Origin: Naumovozyma dairenensis CBS 421
Taxonomy: Eukaryota > Ascomycota > Saccharomycetes > Saccharomycetales > Saccharomycetaceae
Assembly: GCF_000227115.2 (NCBI RefSeq)
Contig: NC_016486.1
Span: 1 to 64,000, forward strand
Reading direction: 5' to 3'
Length of the DNA: 64,000 nt
Part shown: piece by piece, positions 30,860 through 39,846 of the stretch
How positions within the stretch are numbered: the first letter of the stretch is position 1
Layout: each line of letters starts with the position of its first letter
The notes under the pieces: generated by a model
Database searches by the model: none
The model's input: only the letters and a program-made list of their open reading frames with translations
Told to the model about the DNA's origin: nothing
Position numbers and translations under genes: made by a program

Positions 30860-30958
30860 GATAAGATAAAATTGTCGTCATATTCTCAAAAAGAAAAAAA
30901 TCATTTGTCATGAATATTATTAGCAGTCATAAAGTCGTTATCTTTTTCGGCCCTGTTT

Positions 30959-33391
30959 CTAAGGGGTCACTTCGGGGACTTCTTCATGTTCTCCATCTAC
31001 ATCTTTTAACCAACCAGTTGATCTCTTAACTGCAGTTTGCCATAATTTCCAATGTTTCCTTCTATCTTCATCATCAAGTTTCCCTCTAAAAATTTTTAAA
31101 CTTGGATGCATTAATTGTGGAATATTATCATCTTTAGAGTAACCATTATACATGACCCATTTTTTGGCATCATTTAAATCTTTCCAAAGGACTCTATCTT
31201 CAACATTTTTGTAAGCCATATTTGCCGCAATTGCAGCACCTAATGCAGTACATTCCACAATGGGAGATCTTCTTAATTTAATACAAGGTCCTAAGATATC
31301 AGCTTGAATTTGCATGACTTCATCAGATTTAGACATCCCACCATCAACAGACAATGTAACTACGGTACCCTTTTCATAACCATCTTCAATCTTATCTCCA
31401 CTCATAGCTTTCAAAATGGCTCTAACTTGGAAACAAACGCCTTCAATGGCAGCTCTAGCAATATGTGATGCTGTAGTAGATTGTGAGATACCCATGATAG
31501 TAGCTCTTGTATCAGGGTCCCAATAAGGAGCAAATAGTCCATTGAATGCAGGGACGAACACAACACCGCCAGAATCACGTACACGGGATGCCAAAGGTCC
31601 CACATGTTCAGATTTTGGAATCAAACGTAAGTTATCTCTTAACCATTGTACCACTGCACCACCTACAGCAATGGACCCCTCTAGGGCAAAATGTGGTTTT
31701 GAATCTTCACCGGATAAATTGGGGAACCAATAAGCTGGAGTAGTTAATGCACCATTTTCAGAGGTTAATTTTTCTTTACCAGTATTATATAGTAGGAAAC
31801 AACCTGTTCCGTAAGTACATTTAGCGGAACCTGGTTTGAATGCCATTTGTCCCACTAGCGATGCAGTTTGATCACCGATACAACCTTGAATTGGGATTTT
31901 CACGGCTTGGAAATTAGTTAATTCATTCCAAATATCTGGAGCAATGAAATTTTTAGTAAATCTTGGTATTTTAAAATCTCCATAATATTCAGCTGATGAA
32001 ACTATTTTTGGTAAATTAATTAAGTTTGGATCTAATCCCCAAAATGATAACAATTCATTATCATATTGTAAAGTTTCAATATTCATGAACCCTGTTCTTG
32101 AAGCGTTAGTAACGTCTGTAACGAATGTTTTATTTGGAGTCAGATTATAAATGATCCATGTATCTAAAGTACCAAACATCAAATCACCTTCGTTATAAGC
32201 TTTTAATACTAGTGGTTCATTATTTAATAACCACTTCAATTTAGAAGAGGAGAAATAAGTTGAGAATAAAGGTAAACCTGTCTTTTTAGCTAACATTTTT
32301 TGGACCACATTAGGGGTTGATTCTTGTAAATGTTTAATAATTTTCAAATTTCTTGTATCATTCCATAGGATACCATAATTTACGATAGGTAAACCTGTTT
32401 TTTTAGACCAAACGAAGGTAGTTTCTCTCATGTTTGTAATTCCTATACAATGAACTTTATATAGAGGTAAATTATTTGTTTCTCTATATTTATTAACTTT
32501 GGAAATTGATTTTATTGTGGAACCAAGACATTGTATGATATTAATTAATAAAGTCATTGGATTACATTGAATCCAACCTGGTCTTGGATAAGTTAAAGTT
32601 GGACCACTTGAAAGATGAGTGGCTATTTTTGTTGGTGGTTCGTTTGTAGAAGTGGATGATTCTGAAATATGAATTGGAGTTGATTCTCTTTTCAGTTTAG
32701 TTTCTTTATCTAATAGAATCAAATCTTCAATTTCTATATCTTTATTTTGTTCGATGGAGATACCTTCCGCTGTGAAGATAGGTGTTGGTTTCGCCATTTT
32801 GGAAACAGGTTCTAAATTTGCTTGTTCTTCTTCATTACCGATAGTGGAAGGTGCTGGAGTTGGAATGGAGAATTCAGTAGAGAATCTTCTCTTACCTAAG
32901 ACTGAAAATTTCTCTTTTGAAGCAGAAGTGGAATATTCAATTTGATGTTTTTCCACTTCTTGACCAATTTTGTTAAATAAGATGACTCTTGAAGAAGTCG
33001 TACCCACATCGATGGATGCAATTAAGGGAATATGAGACCCATCATTGGATGCAGTTCTTAATTGCTGCGGTTCAATATTGTTATTGGAAGTTGTGGCAGT
33101 GGCAGTGCCAGTAGTAGTGCCAGTAGTAGTGCCAGTGGTATCAGCTGACAGAGACGATGTAGTTGGCATAGTCAATGTCCTTTTGATGGTGCTTTGTAAT
33201 TGTAATTGTAATTGTGATTGTAATTGTAACTTTGTTTGTTTGTAAGAATGAATATTATTTCTAAAAGTGTTTATATATGTTAGTACAGGTTTCCTTTGGA
33301 GTGAGTTTATTACTTTGGAAGAAGTCTTAAATAGACGAGTTATTGTTAGTCTTGTATTGTTTGGATAAGAAGATGAAATAAGAAAAGGCAT
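30959..33391 (-). CDS. GUT1: Glycerol kinase
   Basis: 810 residues, about 100 longer than S. cerevisiae Gut1 (709). It phosphorylates glycerol to glycerol-3-phosphate in the first step of glycerol use. The FGGY-kinase ATP-loop IASIDVGTTSSRVILFN begins near residue 124. Other conserved blocks are GITNMRETTFVW, NYGILWNDTR, GCIGDQTASLVGQMAF, KCTYGTGCFLLYNTG and ALGAAIAANMAYK. The N-terminus is unusual: 75 basic, Ser/Leu/Gln-rich residues with no acidic residue, then a Thr/Gly repeat region (TGTTTGTT) at 86-100. A Met at residue 75 is a possible second start. An insert of about 60 residues with Pro/Ser/Glu follows the first block. The gene is divergent from FPS1, the glycerol channel. Confidence 0.94.
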   Translation of the reverse strand: MPFLISSSYPNNTRLTITRLFKTSSKVINSLQRKPVLTYINTFRNNIHSYKQTKLQLQSQLQLQLQSTIKRTLTMPTTSSLSADTTGTTTGTTTGTATATTSNNNIEPQQLRTASNDGSHIPLIASIDVGTTSSRVILFNKIGQEVEKHQIEYSTSASKEKFSVLGKRRFSTEFSIPTPAPSTIGNEEEQANLEPVSKMAKPTPIFTAEGISIEQNKDIEIEDLILLDKETKLKRESTPIHISESSTSTNEPPTKIATHLSSGPTLTYPRPGWIQCNPMTLLINIIQCLGSTIKSISKVNKYRETNNLPLYKVHCIGITNMRETTFVWSKKTGLPIVNYGILWNDTRNLKIIKHLQESTPNVVQKMLAKKTGLPLFSTYFSSSKLKWLLNNEPLVLKAYNEGDLMFGTLDTWIIYNLTPNKTFVTDVTNASRTGFMNIETLQYDNELLSFWGLDPNLINLPKIVSSAEYYGDFKIPRFTKNFIAPDIWNELTNFQAVKIPIQGCIGDQTASLVGQMAFKPGSAKCTYGTGCFLLYNTGKEKLTSENGALTTPAYWFPNLSGEDSKPHFALEGSIAVGGAVVQWLRDNLRLIPKSEHVGPLASRVRDSGGVVFVPAFNGLFAPYWDPDTRATIMGISQSTTASHIARAAIEGVCFQVRAILKAMSGDKIEDGYEKGTVVTLSVDGGMSKSDEVMQIQADILGPCIKLRRSPIVECTALGAAIAANMAYKNVEDRVLWKDLNDAKKWVMYNGYSKDDNIPQLMHPSLKIFRGKLDDEDRRKHWKLWQTAVKRSTGWLKDVDGEHEEVPEVTP

Positions 33392-34280
33392 TCAATCCAA
33401 AAATCATTTATATATATAATAATATAAGCAAAACAATTTCAAGTGTATTTTTTTATAGCAATGCTGTTTTTGTCCAGTAGTTTTTTTTCCCAGGTGTAGC
33501 TACAGTTTGTTTAAATAAATGGAGCGATGATGATGACTGTATATATCATATAATAACCACCCTTTTCCCACGTTTTATTGACGGATGTTGATGTCCTCTC
33601 CATTTACGTTGTCACATTCTTACGCATTACACAATAACAGAACAGCTGTTTTAGCAATGATATGATTGTTCTAAGCTCTGTGTATGTATAACTCATAGGC
33701 CTTATGGCGGTTTGTTTCGGGGTTTGTGACTCCAAGCGTGGGGAAGGAGGGTGGGTGGGTGTCTTAAAAGCTATCGGTGGCAGTTGGTTTTGAGAGACCC
33801 CTAAAACAAACAAACAAAGGTTCCAATAAAGCGACCAGGCCCTGCGGAAATGTCGGCACGTGATCTCACGTTTCTTGGAGTTCTCACTAGCATATATGGA
33901 CCCGTAAATACTCAGAAATAGTTTTTCAGTTTTTCCAAAATTTTCAGAATTTTTCAATTTTCTCGAAAGAGATGAAATTTACTCAGGATATACGCGGGCA
34001 TATGTGCTTCCCGTACCATACATACAGTACAGTACAATACATTCTGTTACATGTATTGCATAAGCCGCATCAGAAATAAAAACATTGATGATATTAGGTA
34101 TATGTTGAATTTTGAATATCTTATTCCTAGAAGTTGATTTCCAGAAGAACTTAGTGCTCTTCACACAGGCGACATAAGGTATTAGGTATCAGAGGTTAAC
34201 GTACAGGCCAAGAATATCATATAGGTTCGAATACACCAGTTACACTATTACCGGCTCCAGTGTTCTGTGTGTGTGACACG
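33392..34280. other. Shared promoter region of GUT1 and FPS1
   Basis: 889 bp between divergent genes of glycerol metabolism and glycerol export. A CACGTG E-box is at 33857-33862. Short open frames here have no recognisable product. Confidence 0.55.
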
Positions 34281-36449
34281 ATGTCAAGTCCAAACCAAGC
34301 TATGAATGATTTCTTGACTGATTCTAATAATAACAACAATAACATTAATAGAAGTAATACGAATAAAAATGATAGTCGGGATGACGTTCCAATAAATAGT
34401 AATAACGGTGCTACTCGTAACGATGATTATGATTACGATTATGAAATGCAAGATTATAGAACACCTGCTCAAATTAATAGGTCAAACACAACAACAAGTA
34501 ATCGTCCCACAACTAATTATATCATCCCACAATATTCTATGAACATGGGTCAAGGTATGAATTCATTCCCTATACAAGAAGTCGTACCGAGTAGTCAAAT
34601 GGCAATATCAACAGGGATTGAGACGCATCATCATCATCATTTCACAGATAATAATAACAATAATCCTGGAGATAATTCAAATACAAGAATTTTAAGACCA
34701 AGAGGACAAACCACTGTATCAACAAATATCCACAACGTAAATGAATTCTATAACAATAATAACAACAATCCGGACAACACTAGTGCCATTCATTCTACTT
34801 CACAATCACAATCACAACAACAACGTCAAGAAAGAAATTCAAATACAGGTCATACATCTCCTACTCAATTACAACAACAACAATATAACGATCCTTTCCC
34901 CCTATACCACGATATGAATAATAACAACGAAGATGAAGAACCAAATGTTCCTATGATGGTCAAACCAAAAACATTATATCAAAATCCACAAACTCCAACA
35001 GTCTTACCATCCACATATCATCCAATCAATAAATGGTCCGCTATGAAACAATCATATTTGAAAGAATTCCTTGCAGAATTCTTAGGGACCATGGTAATGA
35101 TACTTTTCGGAACAGCAGTTTGTGTTCAAGTCAACGTATCAGGTAAATTACAACAAAACAATTTCAACGATGCACTATATAAATTATCTTCTAACAATAC
35201 AATAAACGCTAACACCGTGGAAACATTCCAAACTTTACAAAATTTAGTATCAAGTGTCTCTGGTGGTACTTTCGATGATATACCCCTAGGTTGGGGTGCT
35301 GCTGTCGTCATGGGATATTTTTCAGCAGGCGGGAGTGCCATCTCCGGTGCTCATTTGAACCCCTCAATTACCTTGGCTAATTTAATGTATAGAGGATTCC
35401 CCATTAAAAAATTACCATACTATATTGGTGGACAAATGCTTGGTGGCTTTGCAGGAGCTTTAATTCTTTTCATTTATTATAAGAAAGTCTTAATGTACGC
35501 ATATGATGATTGGTGGATGAATGAAAGTGTCATTAATATGTTCGTGACTGTTCCGAAACCGTTCCTATCGACGGCAAGACAATTTACAAGTGAATTTATT
35601 ACTACTGCGGCGTTGCAAGCTGGTATTTTCGCATTGACTGATCCTTATACTTGTTTATCTTCAGATGTGTTCCCGTTAATGTTGTTTATTTTGATTTTCA
35701 TTTTAAATGCATCAATGGGAGTACAAACTGGTTGTGCTATTAATATGGCAAGAGATTTGGGACCAAGATTAGCGTTATATGCGTGTGGATTTGATAGGAA
35801 ACTTTTATGGGAAAGTCATCATCATTATTTTTGGATCCCAATGGTCGCTCCCTTTGTCGGGGCCCTATGTGGTGGATTAATTTATGATGTTTGTATTTAT
35901 CAAGGTCATGAATCTCCTGTTAATTGGCCATTGGCATTATATAAGGAATATTTCTTAAATATTTGGTTTAGAAGACCTGGTTGGAAAAAGAGAAATAGAG
36001 CAAGAGCAACTTCTGATTTATCTGATTTCTCATATAATAACGATGACGACGAAGATGAAGAAGAAGGTAATACAACAAATGATTATGAAAGTAATGGATT
36101 AAATGATTCTGATTCTATAATGAAAAATGCTGAATTTACTGAAGAGACTAAACGTCCAAAAAATGATGTTAGTGGTAAAAGTATACTGAAGGGGTCTAAA
36201 ATGAAGAAGACTAAATCAAAAATTTCGACAAAAGAATCCAATTCTATTTCAACTGATACTAACAATCATGTTCAATTTAGATCAGTACAAAGAAATGGTT
36301 CTAGAGGATATGGTGGTATTCCTACCATTTTGGAAGAGGAAGATTCAATTGAAACAGCATCATTGGGAAGTTCTGAAAACCAATCGCTAAATTTTTCTGA
36401 GGGTTCATCTGGACCATTTATAGACCATAACCTTTCAAATAATAGCTAA
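34281..36449 (+). CDS. FPS1: Aquaglyceroporin, glycerol export channel
   Basis: 722 residues from the ATG at 34281 (a longer frame starts only at a GTG); S. cerevisiae Fps1 has 669. It releases glycerol under low osmolarity and also lets arsenite in. The N-terminal 250 residues are Asn/Gln-rich with several Asn runs and a His run. The MIP channel covers about residues 254-545. The two pore motifs are non-standard: NPS in SGAHLNPSITLAN and NMA in CAINMARDLGPRLALY, where S. cerevisiae has NPS and NLA. The long C-terminal tail is acidic and Ser-rich. The stretch KEYF...GHESPVNWPLALYK just after the pore is like the Fps1 C-terminal control region. Divergent from GUT1. Confidence 0.95.
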   Translation: MSSPNQAMNDFLTDSNNNNNNINRSNTNKNDSRDDVPINSNNGATRNDDYDYDYEMQDYRTPAQINRSNTTTSNRPTTNYIIPQYSMNMGQGMNSFPIQEVVPSSQMAISTGIETHHHHHFTDNNNNNPGDNSNTRILRPRGQTTVSTNIHNVNEFYNNNNNNPDNTSAIHSTSQSQSQQQRQERNSNTGHTSPTQLQQQQYNDPFPLYHDMNNNNEDEEPNVPMMVKPKTLYQNPQTPTVLPSTYHPINKWSAMKQSYLKEFLAEFLGTMVMILFGTAVCVQVNVSGKLQQNNFNDALYKLSSNNTINANTVETFQTLQNLVSSVSGGTFDDIPLGWGAAVVMGYFSAGGSAISGAHLNPSITLANLMYRGFPIKKLPYYIGGQMLGGFAGALILFIYYKKVLMYAYDDWWMNESVINMFVTVPKPFLSTARQFTSEFITTAALQAGIFALTDPYTCLSSDVFPLMLFILIFILNASMGVQTGCAINMARDLGPRLALYACGFDRKLLWESHHHYFWIPMVAPFVGALCGGLIYDVCIYQGHESPVNWPLALYKEYFLNIWFRRPGWKKRNRARATSDLSDFSYNNDDDEDEEEGNTTNDYESNGLNDSDSIMKNAEFTEETKRPKNDVSGKSILKGSKMKKTKSKISTKESNSISTDTNNHVQFRSVQRNGSRGYGGIPTILEEEDSIETASLGSSENQSLNFSEGSSGPFIDHNLSNNS

Positions 36450-36469
36450 TTATCTATCAATACCAAGAA

Positions 36470-36489
36470 NNNNNNNNNNNNNNNNNNNN
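36470..36489. other. Assembly gap (20 N)
   Basis: Twenty undetermined bases between the FPS1 stop and the GOS1 stop, in the convergent 3' region. No coding sequence is interrupted. Confidence 0.99.
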
Positions 36490-36672
36490 AGAGTAACTAT
36501 ACTCTAAAAGGACTATAAATTATGAGGTGATGCGAACTCTATTTTTATATTTTTTCGAAGAAGTACTTAACTCTCATATTTAGCGCTTTTCTTTCACTAT
36601 TATACTATAATATACAGTTGTAAATATTAAGAAAAATATAGGAACAACGATGAGGGGCAGAGGAATGCTATC

Positions 36673-37341
36673 CTACCACGTGAAGAATAGGAATAAGATA
36701 CATAAAGTAGTCACAGTGGCCAATATAAATGCATTTTTTTTCCTTCTTGTATTTATTTTGGCAATAACATGATTCAAACCAGGGATTCTTTGTAAAGTTT
36801 GTAAGATTCTATTATTTGCATTATGTAAAAGAACTGATTGGTTTTGGAATTGATCTCTCGTTTCAAAAGCTTGTGATATTAATCTATCCAAGACATTATT
36901 TGATTGATCAATTCTTCTGGATTCATTTTGAATATATTCATTTTCATTCGTTGCAGGATCGTTCGTTTTATTGTTATGTTGAGCTATATCTGTCTTGACA
37001 CTAAACAATAGGTTCAATCTGTTACGTTCTTGTTGAATGGATGATCTAATATTACGGAAATTTTTCCAATGATCTTGCAATATTTCCTTATGACGTTGTA
37101 ATTGTGATAATTTAGAGGATGAGATATTTGGATTTTTCTGAACGATTTTATCTAGTGAATCAATAATTTCTTGCCTCTTGTATAATTTTTTTTCAATTTG
37201 TTCATCTAATGCCTTTTCATCGCCATTTGCTTGTGAACTTGTAGTTTGTGCAAATGTAGAATAACGAGATAATGAAGATTCTGTTTGTGATTCCAATGAA
37301 ATGATTTGTCCTCTGACGGTAACAAATGAAGCAGCTGTCAT
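36673..37341 (-). CDS. GOS1: Golgi v-SNARE
   Basis: 222 residues from the ATG at 37341; S. cerevisiae Gos1 has 223. It acts in ER-Golgi and intra-Golgi transport with Sed5, Ykt6 and Sft1. The N-terminus has SFVTVRGQIISLESQTESSL and a following TFAQTTS. The central region KLSQLQRHKEILQDHWKNFR is the Habc-like helix bundle. The SNARE helix spans about residues 140-195 with Q at the zero layer, and the C-terminal membrane anchor is ILATVTTLCILFLFFTW, ending at the last residue (type IV tail anchor). Nothing is missing. Confidence 0.96.
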   Translation of the reverse strand: MTAASFVTVRGQIISLESQTESSLSRYSTFAQTTSSQANGDEKALDEQIEKKLYKRQEIIDSLDKIVQKNPNISSSKLSQLQRHKEILQDHWKNFRNIRSSIQQERNRLNLLFSVKTDIAQHNNKTNDPATNENEYIQNESRRIDQSNNVLDRLISQAFETRDQFQNQSVLLHNANNRILQTLQRIPGLNHVIAKINTRRKKNAFILATVTTLCILFLFFTW

Positions 37342-37915
37342 GATTCTTTGTGATTGTAAGAGAAAATGCGTTGAAGTAAACAATTGATGGGGTGTGGTTT
37401 ATATCTTTGGTTGGCCCTGGAGATGTATTGTTATTTCAGCTTTCTTTTCTACGTACATATGTATTTCTTTATGTCTTCTGTTTCCCATATTTTTCAATTT
37501 CAAGTATATGTACATATAAAGGCGCAACGCCTTTTGAGTAAGTAAATACGTGGATTATTAAATGGTTACGTGTAGCAAATACAATGATTATTTAAGTTTT
37601 AGTACGTAAAGTACTTGAGAAGCAAAATGAAGTCCTAATAAAAAAGAATATATATCTAATTTTGTATGTTTATAAAAAAAATAGATAATAAATAAATAAG
37701 TTCAATAAATAAGTTTAATAAATATATATGTACGTCAATAAATAAAATAACTTCTTTTTGATTTTGAAGAGAACTGTGTTTGACACATCTTCAAATAAAA
37801 AAATTAATTATAAGGTTTTCTTTTCCAGAAAGATACTTTTTTTGTAACACTTTTGTTTGTTTGTTTGTTTTCTTTTTTTCCATCGCATAAAATGAAATCA
37901 TTTACATTAAGATCA
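37342..37915. other. GOS1 promoter / SDH2 3' flank
   Basis: 574 bp of AT-rich sequence with (AATA)-rich and T-rich tracts, including (TTTG)n near 37853-37870. No gene recognised. Confidence 0.5.
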
Positions 37916-38764
37916 TCACATCATAGCCAAACTTTTCTTAATCTTAGCGATAGCAAAACCAGGATTCAACCCCTTTGGACAAGTCTTAGTACAATTCATA
38001 ATAGTATGACATCTATACAATGACATTGAATTTTCCAACATTGTCTTTCTAGCCTTTGTAGCTTGATCTCTTGAGTCGATCAACCAACGATAAGCTTGCA
38101 TCAACACTGCGGGACCCAAATATTCTTCTTGATTCCACCAATATGAAGGGCACGAGGTGGAACAACAGGCACAAAGGATACATTCATACAATCCGTCCAA
38201 TTTCTTACGATCTTCAATGGATTGTAACACTTCTTTACCATCCTTTGGGAATTCTGATCTTTGTAAATAAGGTTGAATAGATTTATATTGTTGATAAAAA
38301 TTGGTTAAATCAGGGACTAAATCCTTAACGACGTACATGTGAGGTAATGGATAAATTTTCAAATCTTTTGATTCATTTTGATCAATTTTACAAAGACATG
38401 CTAAAGTATTTCTACCACCTATATTCATGGCGCATGAACCACAGATACCTTCTCTACATGATCTTCTAAAAGTTAAAGATGAATCTTGTTCGTCTTTAAT
38501 TTTCAAAAGGGCATCAAGAACCATGGGACCACAGTTGTTTAAATCTATTTGGAATGATTGTAGATGTGGTTTTTCAACTGGTTTATCTGGATTCCATCTA
38601 TAAATTTTAAAAGTTTTCAAACGTGGAGATGATGATGATGATGATGATTCTGTGGCTGCCGCGGCGGTTGCTAATGACCTTTGGAATTGGGCGGTTCTTG
38701 TTATGCTGTTTAAACTATTGAATAATAGTTGGGATCTTTTTAGTATGATATTATTCATGATCAT
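37916..38764 (-). CDS. SDH2: Succinate dehydrogenase iron-sulfur subunit
   Basis: 282 residues; S. cerevisiae Sdh2 has 266. It carries electrons from FAD in Sdh1 to ubiquinone in complex II at the inner mitochondrial membrane. A basic, Ser/Ala-rich presequence covers about the first 40 residues. The 2Fe-2S cluster ligands are in [10 protein letters not shown] plus the following Cys in LACLC. The 4Fe-4S and 3Fe-4S ligands are in [17 protein letters not shown] and [16 protein letters not shown] second ATG two codons in (38758) is also possible as start. A HAP-type CCAAT site lies 245 bp upstream. Confidence 0.97.
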   Translation of the reverse strand: MIMNNIILKRSQLLFNSLNSITRTAQFQRSLATAAAATESSSSSSSPRLKTFKIYRWNPDKPVEKPHLQSFQIDLNNCGPMVLDALLKIKDEQDSSLTFRRSCREGICGSCAMNIGGRNTLACLCKIDQNESKDLKIYPLPHMYVVKDLVPDLTNFYQQYKSIQPYLQRSEFPKDGKEVLQSIEDRKKLDGLYECILCACCSTSCPSYWWNQEEYLGPAVLMQAYRWLIDSRDQATKARKTMLENSMSLYRCHTIMNCTKTCPKGLNPGFAIAKIKKSLAMM

Positions 38765-39008
38765 ATATATGCAGTTCTTTTAGCGACAGGGGAATACTTT
38801 CCGAATGATAGTATTAAGTTATGGATTCTATATTTCTTGGTACAGTGAAAAATATATTCTTTATATCCTCTGTATATATTCTTTATATTTTTAATCTGTA
38901 TATTCCTTTTATTGGAGATACCGAATGTAATAAAATGAGATTCATGTGAGTGTTAAAGTGTTATCATTATACAGCAACAACCTTTTTTGAAGGGTTTAAA
39001 GCAAGACA

Positions 39009-39016
39009 ACCAATAA
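39009..39016 (+). promoter_or_regulatory. Hap2/3/4/5-type CCAAT site for SDH2
   Basis: ACCAATAA fits the yeast HAP complex consensus ACCAATNA. It is about 245 bp upstream of the SDH2 ATG. SDH2 is a known HAP target in S. cerevisiae. Confidence 0.55.
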
Positions 39017-39544
39017 GAACAGTGTATAGCCCCCGCGCTTATTATAACGAGAGAGTGGCATATATAATATTATTATATAATTATATCTGTATAGTGAAGG
39101 TCCGAGACCTCGGATTTCCTCCACGATCTGGGGCCGCGGGGGGGGGAGGGACAGAGTATGTGTTCGGGGGCTCCGGTCACGTGCAGCAAAGCGAAGGGGA
39201 AGGGAACGGAAACTGTCAATTATAATTATTGGTATAACTCACTATAATATAACAAGCGTCACTGTGACTTATATATAATCTAAAGGCCCTGTTTGTTTAT
39301 CAAGAGAGTACTTTCATATGTCTGGAATCTAAGTTCAAAACGTTTATTAGAATCTCCGCATTAGCAAAGAGCAGTGTGGTATATATATACATATTAAGGT
39401 GGACGATAACCATACAAAAGCCTCTGTGTAGATCTATACACCCGTTCAACATCCACAGAATTGGAGAGTCTTCCTCTATAGTAGACTATCTATTCATTCA
39501 TCGTTTGATAGTTGTCCTTATAGTTATTTCAAACTCCGTTTCCA

Positions 39545-39595
39545 ATTCCCTTTCCCTTTCCCTTTCCCTTTCCCTTTCCCTTTCCCTTTCCCTTT
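39545..39595 (+). repeat. (TTTCCC)n microsatellite
   Basis: Seven perfect hexamers at 39551-39592 with partial copies at both ends. It lies about 255 bp upstream of ECM29. The opposite strand is G-rich (GGGAAA), so it could form secondary structure. Confidence 0.95.
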
Positions 39596-39694
39596 ACAAT
39601 TTGAAGTCCCACTTCTACAAATGGCATAAACTGGGGCGGGAAATTTTTGCCGCTCAGCTCGAATCTTAAGATTATACCAGATATAATATGGGAA

Positions 39695-39703
39695 ATCGCC
39701 ACC
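39695..39703 (-). promoter_or_regulatory. Candidate proteasome-associated control element (Rpn4 site) for ECM29
   Basis: On the minus strand this reads GGTGGCGAT, one or two bases away from the PACE consensus GGTGGCAAA, about 145 bp upstream of the ECM29 ATG. A second variant, AGCGGCAAA, lies on the minus strand at 39646-39654. Both are inexact. Confidence 0.4.
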
Positions 39704-39846
39704 CAATCTTAAAAGTAAATATGACACCTTTATTCTACAACAAAAGAGAATAAACAAATATATCCAAAACCATAAATAATAAAGATATTAGCTTAACCTT
39801 ACACTCATAGCCATTACATTCAAATAAATAACAGTTAAAAAAAGAT

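Larger units (their letters stand above)
29789..30958. other. RPL8 promoter and GUT1 3' flank
   Basis: 1.17 kb. It holds the paired Rap1 sites, T-rich segments typical of ribosomal protein promoters and, at its far end, the ATAAA microsatellite. The 75-codon minus-strand frame at 30534-30761 is not recognisable as a gene. Confidence 0.6.
38765..39846. other. Divergent promoter region between SDH2 and ECM29
   Basis: 1.08 kb. It holds the HAP-type site, a G-run of nine to ten bases around 39138-39147, a CACGTG E-box at 39178-39183, the TTTCCC repeat, and two candidate Rpn4 sites. The longer open frames across the repeats (39376-39669 and 39524-39757) are low-complexity chance frames. Confidence 0.6.

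Noticed and set aside
34214..34240. GGTTCGAATACACC, similar to a tRNA T-loop (B box)
   Set aside because: The flanking bases cannot form the T-stem and no A box or acceptor stem is nearby.
39524..39757. Frame with a long KGKGKG run on the minus strand
   Set aside because: It is produced by the TTTCCC microsatellite and continues into unrelated DNA.
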